Notes: generated by a model not told the origin, from the letters alone. DNA of 64,000 nucleotides from Ceriagrion tenellum (GCA_963169105.1 OY720633.1:163757780-163821779); one strand, 5' to 3'; shown: positions 22,296-35,800, counted from the first letter of the stretch. Translations and numbers: made by a program.

Positions 22296-24589
22296 CTGCG
22301 TACACAGAGAAACCGAAAATCAACGCATATCCAACATCCAGAGCATACATTGAATCAAGCTTGGATCAAGTCGTCGTGGTTATTAAAAAAACTTCTTAAT
22401 TCACTGCAAAAGAACCACGTACTATTCGCGAGGAAACACTTTGGCCCAAGCCCTCGTTCATTGGTAAATAATTTTAAAAAGTACTTCAAATAAAAAAATA
22501 TTGTTTTTTATCATTTAAAAGCATATCATTTCAACTTACCATTTAAACGCATACCTTCGCAGCGAAAGACTGAGAATGAGTAAGATAATATCAGATTAAG
22601 ACAATGCTTACCCCACTGAAATACACCATCAAAGACGATATCATTACTGTCGATGTAAAAATTATTTAGACTCGAGTTTGGAAACCGATTAAGACATCGA
22701 ACTTCAGCTCATTTTATCCTGCGTTAAACTATTCTAATTAATTACTATCACAATGCACCAACGATTATTTATCGCGATAGGAACGTAAAAGGGCCATAGT
22801 TTTGCGTTTTCTGACGAACCACTCTCTTCAACAGTTCATGATAAAATTATTTAACAGTGTAGACAAAACATTTCAGTAGTAACAGTAGAAAGAATAGCAT
22901 CATTTTTTAAACATCATGCATACACTCAATCTATCAATTTCATAAGGAGCACAGTTGACCTAACAGAAACAAAAAATTTTGAACGTATTTTTGTATTATC
23001 AAGCAGCGAGCGGGCATAGGGGGTTTCCATCTAACAACAATCAAAATTACTCCAACCTCCAGCCAGCTTGACTGAAGCGCAGTACCCCAAACCTGCGAGT
23101 CGACGATCATGAACAATTTTAATCAAAATCGCGGAGCAGCATAAATGGAAGGAAGCATGACGATACAGAAAGGAAAATGACCGAAAGTCGAACGGGACGA
23201 CTCCCCACCACTTGAGCTTAGAAGGCCAGCACGCAGGACCTGTCGAATGAGCTTAAATCACGCTACAATGACCATTTCGATATTAGAAATAAACAAATTA
23301 CTTTTGAAGAAAGTTTTAAGATTTCGAAATTATTAATTTGCATGTATTTCACGCACTGGGTTCATTAATATATTCGAATAAAGTCTCGACTTTAGCACGT
23401 CTGTCACAATCTCAAATAATAATTGCCTTCCTATTTGCTTATCAACTTGAAGATCCTCTTACGAGGATTTTTACACTAACATGCTCCCTAACTCCCAGCT
23501 GACGGCTCAAATTATTAGACTAAAATGTCACGCTCCAACACCGACCACTCATTTTGGTGCGCCGTAAATAATACAAGTCACCCAAGGCGTTGTCGTTACT
23601 TCAATTTTCACGTCAATATAAAAACAAGTATCTTCCGCCATGATGAATCGCAGTCCCTTGAGCACTGAAACCAACGGGTTACACGCCTGGTCAATCAAAA
23701 TTCCTTGATTCCAAAGAGGGGAGGAAACTTGGACGATTAAAGTGATTCGTTCAAACATTTTTTGTCGAAGACTTGGCACGATACGTCGTCTCTCTCAAGA
23801 AATAAAAACGCATCCGAAAGCAAACTTGCCATTGGATGTTGAAAGCCGAATATTCATGCGAGAATGAGATTTTAATGTGAACTCTTTACTTGCACGAATT
23901 ACTAGGTGAATTTTCCGAGTCCTTTATCTGATAACAGAATGACTTCTGGGGCCACAACAGACTCGGCTAACACGACTGAATTCAATGGACCAATGACGAT
24001 ATCGAAATAATTCCGATTTCGGACGACTGAAAGGGAATACATTCGAACAATTGGAACAGTGCATAAAATAGTTAGTGAATTAGATAAAAGAAGGTATTCC
24101 TAAAAACCATGACACACCCTGTTTTGTAAAACTACATCTGCGAAATGGCCCTATAACTGATTTTTCCATTAACGCTTGTCATACCAAAACAATTATCTCA
24201 AAATAATTTACATAAGTACCGATACTACAGGTATAATTTCAGTTTTAAACGCTTCCCAAATTATTTTATAATGACTTATTATTCACTAACTTTCGGTTCA
24301 TTGGATTTAGCAACACTTAAGCAAAAATGCTACGATTCGTGACCTGCACGTTAATTGCGCTAACTTTTGTCCAAGCTCAGAAACAACCACAAAAAATACC
24401 TTTTTGAGTAAATAATCGTAACGCGATCAATTTTCCCAGTTAAATTTATTTTCACCGCCTTTCTCTTAATAATTTTAGACGAAGTTAAATTGCCATTCAA
24501 AAGACAATCTACATCTGATGACTTGCGATAACTGCTCCTCCTCCAACCAAATAAGTATCACGAATTTCAATCACCGGGATACCCTCAAA

Positions 24590-24715
24590 TTTGTCATTGA
24601 TTGCGAAACTCCACTACGGAAAAATCATATGCCTTGGCCGGGACTCGAACCCGGATCCTTCAGTGTCGCGCAGGGTGCTTTAAGTTTCCGAGGCCACCTC
24701 CTCCCCTGAGGATTT
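24590..24715 (-). mobile_element. tRNA-derived SINE
   Basis: The minus strand carries an excellent B box inside GGATCCGGGTTCGAGTCCCG, preceded by a tRNA-like segment starting near 24708 (GTGGCCTCGGAAACTTAAAG), and followed by the tail ATGATTTTTCCG, shared with the SINE at 1905-2060. The T-arm CCGGGTTCGAGTCCCGG pairs perfectly (CCGGG/CCCGG), so this copy is relatively young or conserved. The remaining arms do not make a proper tRNA. Confidence 0.7.
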
Positions 24716-25695
24716 TATGTGGGCTTTAAAGAAACAACATGTTCCTTCAAAGATAACGCCGTGGATAGTCCCGGTATTCTCCTAATTGCAACTGACATTC
24801 ATTAAACATATCTCGACATGCATTCACATGATCTATGACCATGTAAACTCATTTAATAAAAGAAATTGATCTCGTAGTTCCAATAGGTATATTTATGTTT
24901 CGCATTCAATCAACTATGCCTTGACTTCTAAACACAATATAGCCACAAATCGACGGAATCCCCCTCACTAGACATTTCACGCATTTGCAATTAATCGCAA
25001 ATCTCCCGTCATCGGATTCGTTGGGCAACTTCTTCGCGTAGAAGCGCAAGAGCGAAAGAGTTCTATAGAAAGATAAACCTCGCGCACTGAAAATGAACCG
25101 TTCATGTCCTGAATCTCAGCGAAGATCTGGGCGACACCGAGGGAAGACGTCGACGACTGCCCAAAAGAAGTGTGGCGCTGCGACCTCGCACATCCGGTCC
25201 GCGATTGGCAAAGGACCCGATCGCATTCACGAAAAAAAAATCGAACAGCGTGGACCCAAAATGACGCACCTTCAAGTCACCTTTCTTTCGAGTTAAGACA
25301 CGCTTGAGATGCATGACTCGCCACCTTCATTCCCGGAAGTTTTGGAGAAGGATCTTAGAACTCATGATCGCGTTTTGGAGTAAATACTACACACAATTCG
25401 GAAAAATAACATCCATACAACAACCCGCACACGTTTCCTATCGTGACCAAATAGATTAAGATTTCTTTCTGATTCATAAAGCTAGGTTTCAGAGTTTACG
25501 GCGCATCAGAAATATATTGGCAACGCACAGGTAATACACAAGAGCACATCCACTCAAATTAGGCTCGCCCCATTCATATCATCGGGTGTAATAACGTGAA
25601 ATGTGAAACCGACCATGAGTTAATCAAGTGGATTTTCCATTTATAATCTATGATTGCAAGAGAAAAGACCATACCCTGCAACTGCCGGATGTCTG

Positions 25696-25952
25696 AAGGA
25701 GCACCAAACTCTGTCACCCATAAAAATGAATGACTGATTTCGGTGATCAAAATAAGAGGACTGAGTGGAAAGGAGATTGATGATTTCATGTTAAGTGCCG
25801 GTTAAGTAATGCTATTATAACGCTGCGCGACGTTGAAGTTAACCGTGTGAGTTATTAGTTTAGCTTTTAGTTGCTTTGAATTTTTCTTAATTGCGCCCGG
25901 TGTTGAAAACCAACTGGCCCATAACAATGGGTGACAGAGTTTGGTGCTCCTT
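25696..25952. mobile_element. MITE-like unit with perfect 26-base terminal inverted repeats
   Basis: The ends 25696-25721 and 25927-25952 are exact reverse complements (outer part AAGGAGCACCAAACTCTGTC). The interior is the repeat listed at 25736-25921. The size of 257 bases, terminal inverted repeats and no coding capacity fit a small non-autonomous DNA transposon. I did not identify a clear target-site duplication, so the superfamily is unknown. A diverged copy of the interior lies in opposite orientation at 26926-27115 without these ends. Confidence 0.55.
25736..25921 (+). repeat. Dispersed repeat, copy 1 (inverted copy at 26926-27115)
   Basis: TTCGGTGATCAAAATAAGAG at the left edge and AACGCTGCGCGACGTTGAAG further in both have close matches on the opposite strand at 26926-27115. 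Similarity runs over about 185 bases with small gaps and is about 80-85 percent by eye. Confidence 0.7.
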
Positions 25953-26925
25953 CTGAACAGATAACTCTGAACCAAGAGGGCACTGTGGTCGTAAGCAATT
26001 TCTAAGCACATCTTAACAATGGTATGGCAAGGTATTTGAGTAAAGAAACAATACATAAGATAATGTATGCATGAATTAACGTCGCTGCTTAAGGGGGAAC
26101 AATATGAAACGCATTCCGAGCTTACAAAACACAGTGAAACTGCGATCCTATGAGACTCAACTTTCACGACGACGTCCTACGGAAAAAAAAGACCTTTGAC
26201 CTCACACAAGACAGCAAAAAATGGAAAGTCCCGAAGAGAGACGGAAGAGCAAGACACGAATTACGTATGTGTCACGAACACGCAACAGCGGACGAGCGAT
26301 ATTCTTCCTATTCATCCGTGTAGCCTAAGTAATCGCCCTTTCGCATTCGTTTCAAGTTTTGAATGTTACTAGTCTACAACCAACACGCGACGCACAATTG
26401 TTCCTAATGTAGGGGCCAGTTTTATGAATGATTAATTTGTATTTCTTTACTGTCTATCTAAAATCTACATTACATGACTTCCAGATATTTGCGCTTAACA
26501 AATATCTATCACCTGAGTTCCTGAATGAGGCATGTCGGTACAAGTTTTTCCAGAATGGAGCAGTGTGAAGACTGTACAGGCTGCATAAATTAACATAATG
26601 AATCGGCATGTTGGCTAAGAATTGAGCTCCGCTGCACGTCCCACGTTCTTTTACTCTCAAGATGCCTTTTAAAAATTTCAGCGAGGAAATTAGTGTGACT
26701 TGATCCACGCCACAACAACCATTTTGAGGTGGAAAAATAACCAGTATAATATAATCCAGCAAAACAGCCACAGACGCATACCAAGCACCTTCTAATCTAA
26801 TAATAATAAGAAGACATCTAATGGCATATCGTCCCCCGAGAAAAAATAAATGAGACATTAATAATCCTAACAGCCACTAAATGGCTTTCCTGCGCTGTAT
26901 TTTGCCGAAGCAAAGACATCAAGAA

Positions 26926-27115
26926 GGCCAGTTACTTTTCAACGCCGTGCGCTATTAGGAAAAATCCAAAGTAACAAAAAGCTAAACAAATTACATTCAC
27001 GGTTAACTTTAAGATCGCGCAGCGTCAATAATAGCATTTAATGAACCAGTACATAACCTGAACTCATCAATCTCCTTTCCACTCAGTCCGCTTGTTTTGA
27101 TCACCGAAAACAGTT
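26926..27115 (-). repeat. Dispersed repeat, copy 2 (inverted relative to 25736-25921)
   Basis: Read on the minus strand it starts TTCGGTGATCAAAACAAGCG and continues colinearly with copy 1, ending near CGTTGAAAAGTAACTGGCC. The two copies are 1.0 kb apart and head to head, so the transcript could fold back on itself. Confidence 0.7.
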
Positions 27116-28131
27116 GTTCATAAAAGAATGAATCACATCTATTCTTCAACTAATTCTTCAACAGTTTCCTAAATCGAGATTGAAGTTTTCCTCAATGAAT
27201 GCGATAATCAAGTAAAGCATTATCTACGACGAAAGATTGAACATCTAGGCACTCAAAAGATAATTTGTGAGGTATGTCTCAAGGGATAAGGTGAAAATTC
27301 GCACTGTGTTTAGACATCAAAGGTAATTAACTTTCAACAGCGTTAGCCACGACCAAAGATCTACAAAAAGTGGCTTATCCAACTTTAATACATCAATATA
27401 CCGAGGTGAATGAGATATTTAAAAGAGGTACTCGCGAAGCACTATACCTGTGCAAATTAACAGGAATAATTTTTTTGCTGTGCATAACTCTGAGAAGGAT
27501 AGCGATTCTAATTCTGAGATTGTACAACTGAAAAGGAGCATTTTTAGTGAAATGTACCACTTACTACTTAAACAAATATTTAGCAATAAAAATTTAGTAT
27601 GAATGTGAAAAGAGTGTAGACTGAGCTGCAAATGTAGTTTAAGTAAGCATGAGATGAAAATATATTCAAATACCATCAAGTTTCGTTATATAAAAAGTAA
27701 AACGGACTTGCTACAGTATCTACAGCTTTGATTCCATACTAGGGCTGAAAATCGTCAAGTCTAGCACTAAAGCCAGCAGGGAGTTCGATCTTTGGCAGAT
27801 TCTCTCAACTGACCAGAAAAATGAGAGACACGAAACAGTAAAAAGAAAACATTCATCATGATAAATGTAATAGAAAAGTTTACTCATCCTCCGTTACAAC
27901 ACCATGAAGCGTTGCCGGAGCCCATGGTAGATTGAATTCAGATTAATTTAAGAAATTTGGGACAGCAGAATTTGCAGTCGCGCAGTTGTTCATACAATAT
28001 GCGTTTCAAAAATATTACCACGAGCTGATGGAACTGATGGCCCCGTCGATCTAACAAAAATCTAACGAGTCATAAAGACAGTTCATTTCGACATAATTGA
28101 AAATGTTGGAGCGGAGGCTTCCATAGTGGCT

Positions 28132-28284
28132 AGTAAACATACTGGAGCTTCTTCCGTTGGAGCTGCATTGGTTAACGTTCAGGACAATAGTTTCTCTTCC
28201 GTTACATGAGATGTTTTCAGGTCGAAGTGCTATCATGCACTTTGACAAACGCAGCTCCTCCTGAAGAATCTCCAGTATGTTTAC
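28132..28284. repeat. Imperfect inverted repeat, about 40-base arms
   Basis: The arm 28132-28172 (starting AGTAAACATACTGGAGCTTC) pairs with 28245-28284 (ending CTCCAGTATGTTTACC) at roughly 80 percent. The loop is about 70 bases. No coding potential is seen; a 78-codon open frame across it on the minus strand looks incidental. Confidence 0.6.
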
Positions 28285-29039
28285 CATTGAAAATGCTTTC
28301 GCCAGATGGCAACCAGCGCGTGTAAAAACAAGAGAATTCTGTTAAGGTCACACGCTTAGCGCAAGTTTCCATGTTATGACAAAGTAGAGAAGGCCAAGCA
28401 ACACCTGAGAAGGCCTATTCATCATTATATGAAAAGCACTTCGATGAAATTTTATTAACTAGTCACGGGCTACTGCTAGGTAGAGGGATCTAGTTCTCTC
28501 TACTGAATATAATATCATAAAATATCGACCACCGATGGTACTAAATGCTGCGAACGTGAAAATTCAAACCAGCGAGGTGTTATCCCAAATAAATGGGCTG
28601 AAAATTACTCAAGAAGAATAGCTGTCTTTATGGTGGAAACGATTTTGGGCTAGGCAGTGCTGCAGTCAGCCAACAGGTATACAGAAGAAAGAAGGGGAAA
28701 AAAGAAAACGTTTTTTGGAAGAGATGAAGAAGGGAAGGACTAATGCAGCGATGAAAAATGGAACATTATAAGTTAATAGGGCCCTTAATTTGTAAAAACC
28801 CAGAGGATTAGTACAGACTCCCATTGAAACCAACCATAAACGGTAGATTATCCAATAATAATAATTAAATTCAAGAAAGAGAGAATGGAGAATATGGACA
28901 GTGAGCCAGAAAATCGAGCGACTTGGAGCGAGTGAGTGAAAACAGGCACTAACGCAACGTCTAACCTGAGTTTTTACATTGTTCAAAAAAGTACATCCAT
29001 TTTAATTTACAGAATATCTATACCCAGCAGTCATCCATT

Positions 29040-29460
29040 CGAAGATTGTTTGGCTGTAGTTCTCCACTCCGCTCTCCGAACAGCTAAGATCCTACATTAT
29101 TTTTCACTTTGACGCCCTTCATCATTTGCCGGTTGCATTCCATTCCCGACCTTCCGCTGTAATACATCCCTTTCACTTCTCCTTCCATTCTTGTTTTCAA
29201 TTGGCTACTGTGCCCAAAAATATGCCCAACGAATTTATACCTCCTCCTCATAATTTTCACTGCACTTACTCTCTCTCCAACTCTTCGTAGGAATTCTTCA
29301 TTGGTAATTTTCTCCGTCTACTTAACCTTCATCATTTTCGATAACATTGCCATGGCTTCCATCCTCTTTCGTTCCGCAAATGCTTACGTGCAGGCTTCAC
29401 AACCGTATGAAAGCGAGCTTCAAATGTATGCGTGTTTCATCGTAAGTAAAGCAGTTGGGG
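29040..29460 (-). mobile_element. RTE-like retrotransposon, ORF2 C-terminal fragment
   Basis: On the minus strand it reads SLSYGCEACT, then FAERKRMEAMAMLSKMMKVK, a stop, TEKITNEEFLRRVGERVSAV, KIMRRRYKFVGHIFGHSSQL and KTRMEGEVKGMYYSGRSGME. This is the C-terminal region that follows reverse transcriptase in RTE-type elements (Y-G-x-E-x-W...W-x-d-x-v-x-N-e-e-v-L-r-R-v...r-r-r-x-x-w-i-G-H-i-l-R-h...k-x-x-x-x-G-r...G-R-x-r). Stops and substitutions show it is dead. Only this 3' portion is present, as expected from 5' truncation. Confidence 0.75.
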
Positions 29461-31339
29461 TATCATTACATGACGAATAAGAGCTAGAATATAGGTCTAG
29501 CTTACCCGCTCTCTCAGTTGAATACCCGTCAAATGCCCCAAACCACCCCTAATAGACCACTTTAGCTCGCTGCCTCGCGAGGCAGAGGGACTTACACCTC
29601 TGCTACAGAATCTTCACCCGTACATATCTAAATCAAACTATTACCAACCTTAACCTCGCTCACTAATCAAATCTCCCCAACTCCTGGTATTTCACAAACA
29701 TATGTAAGACGTGATTCGGTTTTCATAAAAATTTATCAGTGGCACTCGATGTCGTAACCAAGGTCTAAAAATAAATAAAAATTAGGAAAAATACCCGGTG
29801 ATTTCATTCTTTCTTAACTGATGATAAAGTATTGCTTCACAAGAAGCCTGAGACTATTCCTTCTAACAACTTCAAAACGACCGTCAATCAAATTTCTGAG
29901 GAAACATTCCCATGACAAACGGACAAAAATAAATAAATGGTGTAAAGATTTTGTTCAAAAATCATTGGCTAGATTTCAGGAAGAAATCAGGAAATGAAAA
30001 AGATCGCTGCAAATGGTCCGAATTGTCGAAATTTCCCGTCGTTACTTGTTACTAATAGCGATAAACCAACTAGCAAAAAAATTGTTTACTAACCTTCTGA
30101 AATACAACTTAATAATGAATAACTACCTTAATTTCAGAGCGTATAATGCCCTAAGATCAAAATATTTTCGAAAGTACAAGCATTTTACTTACCATCGGTG
30201 ATTTTCAAAATTATTTTCTAACAATCAACGAAAACAAATAGGTTTTCTTGTCATTACGGTACTTCATCAGGTATACATATATGACGATTAACATAAGACG
30301 AAGTAATTTGACGAGAAACAGTGTTCGCGGCATAGATGCGCCCTCGAACAAATGATTTTCCTTTGGCATTCACTCAAGCCATCACAAAAATTTCTGATAT
30401 ACTGATGTAGATCAGTTTCAATGGAGAATTCCTTTCTTGCGTGATAAGGCGTCGAAAATCGTAATCGAGCTTCGTGCAGTTGTTCTAAAGTTTATCTGCA
30501 GACCATGGACGAAACGCTTTCTACGAAAACAAATTATAACGGTCAAGTCCTTGGTTTCAATACCTAATTTTTATACTTTCTCCATCAACACAAAGCAGTT
30601 TCCCTGTGCCGCTTTCTTCTCATCCATTACACCATATGGCGACCATGACTTGGTGTATTGGAAACCAGGATCGGACTTTATGGTATCGTTCATACCGCTT
30701 CCACGAAGCTTTGATATCCAGTAAAAGAAAGCGACAAATCTTGCAAATAAATTCCTTCGTCCCACTCCTCTCTTCTATGATTCAGCGACGCTCAAAAGCC
30801 TCAGGTTAAATGCACGAAAAGCGTCGGTCGTGAATCATGAGTTGAAACCTTCATAAATAACAAAGTAGATCGTGAGGTAAATACAAAATAGAGAGAAACC
30901 AGGTCGGTGTACATGCAATATTTTCAAATTGAAAACATGAAGAAATATTGATACCATTGCCCTCATAACGTCACACTTACATAAAGCTGAGTAATAGACA
31001 ATACTTCAGATAGTGAAGTTTTTCCAAAATCCTTCACAAATTTCAGAAAAGATAGATCCAACCGAGCTGGAGGCGGATTATTTGTTGCGGTAAAGAATAC
31101 AATCGTCAGCCAAGCGGGAATTGTTCCATAGACCAGCCTAGAATCTCTTTCGTGCGCAATTAAATACCCTAAATACAAAACAATATTACTATTAGAATTT
31201 TAATTAGATACCCTAAATACAAAACAATTATATTGCGTCGCCTGGTGCTCGCACACCAGCTACCCAAGACAGACGTCACCTACATGTGAAAACTATTAAC
31301 AGATAAATAGCATCACATCTAGAAAACCAGAAAAAAAAC

Positions 31340-32200
31340 AGAAGAAAAAGAGGCGGTGGAAAGTACATATTAAAATACGAGCTTGGAACGTTAGGGCGAT
31401 GATGAGGCCTGGGAAACTAGAAAATATTAAATAGGAAATGGAAAAGGGAAACAAGATGCCATGGGGCTGTGAGAGGTGAAATGGTGGGACAGTGGCGACT
31501 AATGGAGTGATAGTTACAGGGTAATCTATAGTGGTGGGGATGAGAGTCAACGTGGGGTAGCTATTGTATTGAACGCAAAATTAGGGATGAGGGTAGTATA
31601 TATTGAACAGGTGAGCGACAGGTTACTCGTGGTAGAAATAAAAGCACGCCCGACAAATTTCGTATCCAGGTGTACATGCCCACAAGCAATCATAGGGAGG
31701 AAGAGGTGCATGGGGTGCATGAACAGTTAGAGGAGATAATCAGAGAAGAGCCGGGGAAGAAAAATGTAATAGTCGGGGGCAACTGGAGCGCAGTTGTGGT
31801 AGAAGGGAGAGATGGGTATGAAGTGGGAGGGTATGGATTAGGAACGAGAAATGATCGTGGTGAAAAGACAGCTGAATTTTGTATGAGAAATACATTAATA
31901 GTAACAAAAATTTGGTTTAAACACCATATAAGGCGGAGGAACACATGGAAAGTGCCGGGAGACGCTGGAAGACATCAAATTGACTACATCATGGTTAGGC
32001 AAAGATTTAGGAACAGTGTGAAGAACTCGCGGAGCTATTCGGGGGCTAATACACACTGGGATCGTAATTCAGTAATGATGAGTCGTGATGTTAGATTAAA
32101 AAAGCTAAAATAAGGATGGCAAAGAGGTGGAACTTGGAAGCGCCGAAAGGAGAAAAAAAGGAGTGAATACCAAGAGCAAGCGGAAGGAAACAAAGGAGAA
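31340..32200 (+). mobile_element. RTE-like retrotransposon, endonuclease fragment
   Basis: From about 31360, with frameshifts, it reads IRAWNVRAMMRPGKLENIK, then YSGGDESQRGVAIVLNAKLG and VSDRLLVVEIKARP. From about 31670 one frame stays open for 147 codons: VYMPTSNHREEEVHGVHEQL, KNVIVGGNWSAVV (the intact enzyme usually has GDFN where this has GNWS), YGLGTRNDRGEKTAEFCMRN, NTWKVPGDAGRHQIDYIMVR and ends DVRLKKLK. This is the apurinic-like endonuclease of RTE elements. The GDFN-to-GNWS change removes a catalytic residue and the S-D-H block is altered to H-W-D-R-N, so it is inactive. A weak continuation toward the reverse transcriptase (MAKRWNLEA) reaches about 32200. Confidence 0.8.
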
Positions 32201-32539
32201 GAAAATGAAATGAGTTCAAGACAAAGACCTCAAAGGGGGTCGGCAATTAAAGTTGGTTGGAGCCGTATTTATGGACAAATTTGCGAAAAACTTAATACCG
32301 AATTGTTTTTTTTGGAAATTCAATACTATTTTAACACCTAGCCTGACGTTACATGACATACCTATGTTTTGTAATAATTCGACTGCACGTGTGCGCGTCT
32401 TCTAGACCGATGTGATATATTATATACCACTATCATGGTGGCCTACGAATATCAGGTTATCAGGCAGAGTCCACTTTAAACTAAATCTCCCCTTTTGGAT
32501 GCCGCGCTGAAAACTCTGATCAGGTAATGCTTTAATTAA

Positions 32540-32640
32540 GAAAAAATATTTAAAATATATCAGTGGTATCATTACCATTTTCATCTGAATAGTGAGTGCC
32601 AACGAATAAATAGATGCACTTAGGGCCTTTTTTTCCATCT
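32540..32640 (+). repeat. Repeat F fragment
   Basis: ATTTAAAATATA, ATCATTACCATTTTCAT and GTGCCAACGAATAAATAGAT then GCACTTAG match the right-hand part of the longer F copies at 37378-37906, 47930-48521 and 55757-56310. Only about 100 bases are present. Confidence 0.5.
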
Positions 32641-32819
32641 AGGGGTAAACTTGAATTGATTTTTAATTTTGAAATTAAATCAAAAAAGGGGTCCACGAAT
32701 ATTTTCCGACTATCTTAAACAATCAGTAAAACGTACACCCAAGAGTTCTACTCCAGCCACCTGTTTCGTCTCATTTCCAATCATTGCATTTAACAAATGA
32801 TGTGGTACGAAGTCACTCG

Positions 32820-32890
32820 CACGGGTGCATATACACCAGGGTTGAAATTCGCCATGAAAAAAACCCTGGTACCTATTTAGTCCATTGGAT
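32820..32890 (-). mobile_element. SINE tail fragment
   Basis: The minus strand contains CATGGCGAATTTCAACCCTGG, sharing CATGGCGAATTTY with the tail of the SINE at 42660-42795. The tRNA-like head is not recognisable here. Confidence 0.3.
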
Positions 32891-35800
32891 TCTGGGGATA
32901 GAGGCACACAAGAGAATCGTTTGAAGCCAAGCGGGACCGGTGACGCTTTCCATCCGGTGCACTTAAGGTTTGAGGTAGGGGGGCGGGGCGGGAGTCGCCT
33001 CGAAACATAAACACGAGAGTAAAGCCTAAAAAGAACCGAGGTGACCGCTTTGATGGCCCACGCTGGCGCTTCAGAAACCGGGCAGGGCACGGCCCTTCTC
33101 ACGAGAAACGAAGAAAACGGCGATCCGGCGAATCAAGTCCAACTCATGTCGCACGAAACAGGTCACGTCGTCCTATCCTACCGCCAATTTCACACTTCGG
33201 CTCACTAGGGAAATAAAGGAGAGACACTTCCACGCACGCCAGTTCAAGCAAACGTGCATAACCACACGAGGCACGGTCCCAGGGTTTTCCAGGCTCGCAC
33301 CCCTTGGGAGTGCGAGATAGCGTTCCAGAGTGCGCGGGATAACATGATAGTTTTAATATTCTATCAAGGGTACCTCTTCTGAATGGATTATTCAACTCTG
33401 AATTTGTTGAAATATTTCCCTTTTTCATAAATTTCATTTGTTCAATACAATTGATTGTGCAATTCGATGTTGGCATCTAAACTTTAATGCTTAAATAAAG
33501 TATTACTTTAAGGGGTGCTAGAATAAATTAACAATTTTTATAGGTTTGGAGCATATAAAAGGATGGGAACCACTGTACTCGGTGGATTGACTTTTGCTCG
33601 ACGGAGCACGAGATGGCCGCAGTGGAGAGCAATCCAGTTCGTCCTTCGAGTGCCCTTTCCCTCAAAAACGCGCCTCAGACTCTCGATTCGGAAAAAAGCC
33701 AGCCTCGAGGCGATCACAGAACTTAAAAGATAATAATGAGCGGGTCCGACAGCCAGGCAATTCCTAGCGGGCATCAGAGACTGGTCCATTTCGCTCCGGG
33801 GGGCTAGCTCGTGCACAGGCAGCAAGGGACCGTTGAGATTAAAAGACTTGACTGATTGCGAATATTCTGGGGAGAAATGTTTCGATATAGGCAATGCGGT
33901 ATAAAAAAGGAGGTCGCAAGAGAGCCTAATTACGGTATGCTCGGAGACATATGGGATGAAGGTAATGCGTGATATGTTGAAGGCAGAAACATTGAAAAAC
34001 TTATTGCAGACTACCTTCTCTAAAATATGATTCATACGTTTCATTTTATATTCATAGATACATCATAAAAATTAAGGAGTCTCCCTCCGCCGACGATGGC
34101 AACTGATCGCCATAACGTCCGAGTTTCGAAAGTCCGAGAGAGTTTTTTTCAACGAGTGTCCTTTCCTTATTATTTCGTATGCCTACGTTTTTCTCTTTCA
34201 TTTATTTGTGTATTTATATAATAAAAGTATATTTATATTTAAAAAGCGGCGATATATTTTATATATACAAGGAAGTGGCGGGATTTTGAAGGCAGTGTTG
34301 CTAGGGACAGTAATACGAAGGTAAATACTAAGAATCACCGACAAGAGAAAATAATCCGGGAAAACCTTTTTCCACTCGAAAGGATTACTTCAAAACTAAG
34401 TTGAAAAGGTTTGAGGGGTCGTCGAAGCTTTACCACTTCAAGGTCGTCTACTCCATGTGGTAAACATGAAAAAGAAACATTGAAGTGTTCCCAAGCAGCG
34501 GCAATGACCTAACTGAAATAGAGCGTTTGAAAACAAAGAAGCGGAGGACAAACGACGAACGCAGGAGCGCAGGGACAAAAATCCTGCGAGGCTCCAGAGC
34601 CGCACGCAAGCAGCGCTCTAGTTATCCGCGGGTGGGCAGCCGACCATCCCAAACCCCACACCCCTGGTGCGGTAAGTACTTAGACATATCCGATTTGCGG
34701 CATCTCCACGGGGCTTCTCCCAAATATACTGACACGCGACCAAAATTACTCGGAGAGGGCCGAAACTACTTGACGTGACGGCCGAAAAATCACGTATGGC
34801 GGGAGGGACTGAGAGCAGCAGCAACAAAAATGGAGTTTCATTCAGAGAAAAACGACATGATTTCTCGCTTAACACACGCTCACTATAAAACGCAGATAGT
34901 AGAATTCAATACGTATGACGACTATGGTTTCAATATTAGGTTCGTAAACATTCTCCTGATGTAAGTTAACAGTTATTAAAGAAATATGAAACACAATGAA
35001 AGTGTGAGAACAGGAAAGCGCTTTTCAATGATACAAGGTTATCCGACAAATTCTTTCATGACTGAAGATCTGTCGTCGTTCAATAGCTTTTTTAACATCT
35101 GATCATCAAGTAAATATCTACTTAAACATTTGAAAAACTCCATGAACTAGGAAATATCAGTCACTGAATGGTATTCAGCTAGTTAAGATTTGCCATCAAT
35201 TCCCACGCTTCGCCGTTCGACACGTCGCAAGAATTTGAACCTTAGATCCGCTTGAAAACCCGAGAGGACTTCATTCAGCTCATCCGACTGGAAAGCACCA
35301 GATCCAATCGGACGGTCACCGTCCGTCCACAGGTGTCATCAGCGATGTGGGAGGAGCCGTTCGCGGGTAAACGACGGCGAAGTTCTCGGAGAGATTTTGC
35401 ACATCTGCACCGCACGACCTGCACTTGATGCCTAATAATAGTTGCGCAATTCTAAAATAATGGAATTTTATGACGTGGCCTATAGAACTATATCAAACTA
35501 GGTATATTTAAATTATATATGATATCAACCGGTAATATTATATCCTTCGCATAGTTCCTAATTTGAGGTAACTGTGATCTTGGTAATTAATTTCGAACAG
35601 AACATTTCGCCCCGTGGTAATGAATACACTCAGCATTATTCAAAAGTCAAATAAAATAGGATAATTTTACAAATACAAACAAATTCTTAGAAAATGATCA
35701 AATTCTATAAAAGCTAATAAATTCAAATATAGCAGCAAGAACTCTTCAAAAGTAGCGGAGGACCTTGAAGTAATTGGAACATGAGAAATAATACATTATG

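Noticed and set aside
24625..24710. True tRNA gene on the minus strand
   Set aside because: The T-arm is perfect but the acceptor and anticodon arms do not form, and a SINE tail follows.
28051..28287. 78-codon minus-strand frame over the inverted repeat
   Set aside because: Created by the inverted repeat arms, with no homologue.
34485..34680. Plus-strand frame ending at strong donor GCG/GTAAGT (34674)
   Set aside because: The frame lacks an ATG and resembles GC-driven translation. It could be a non-coding exon, but nothing else supports it.
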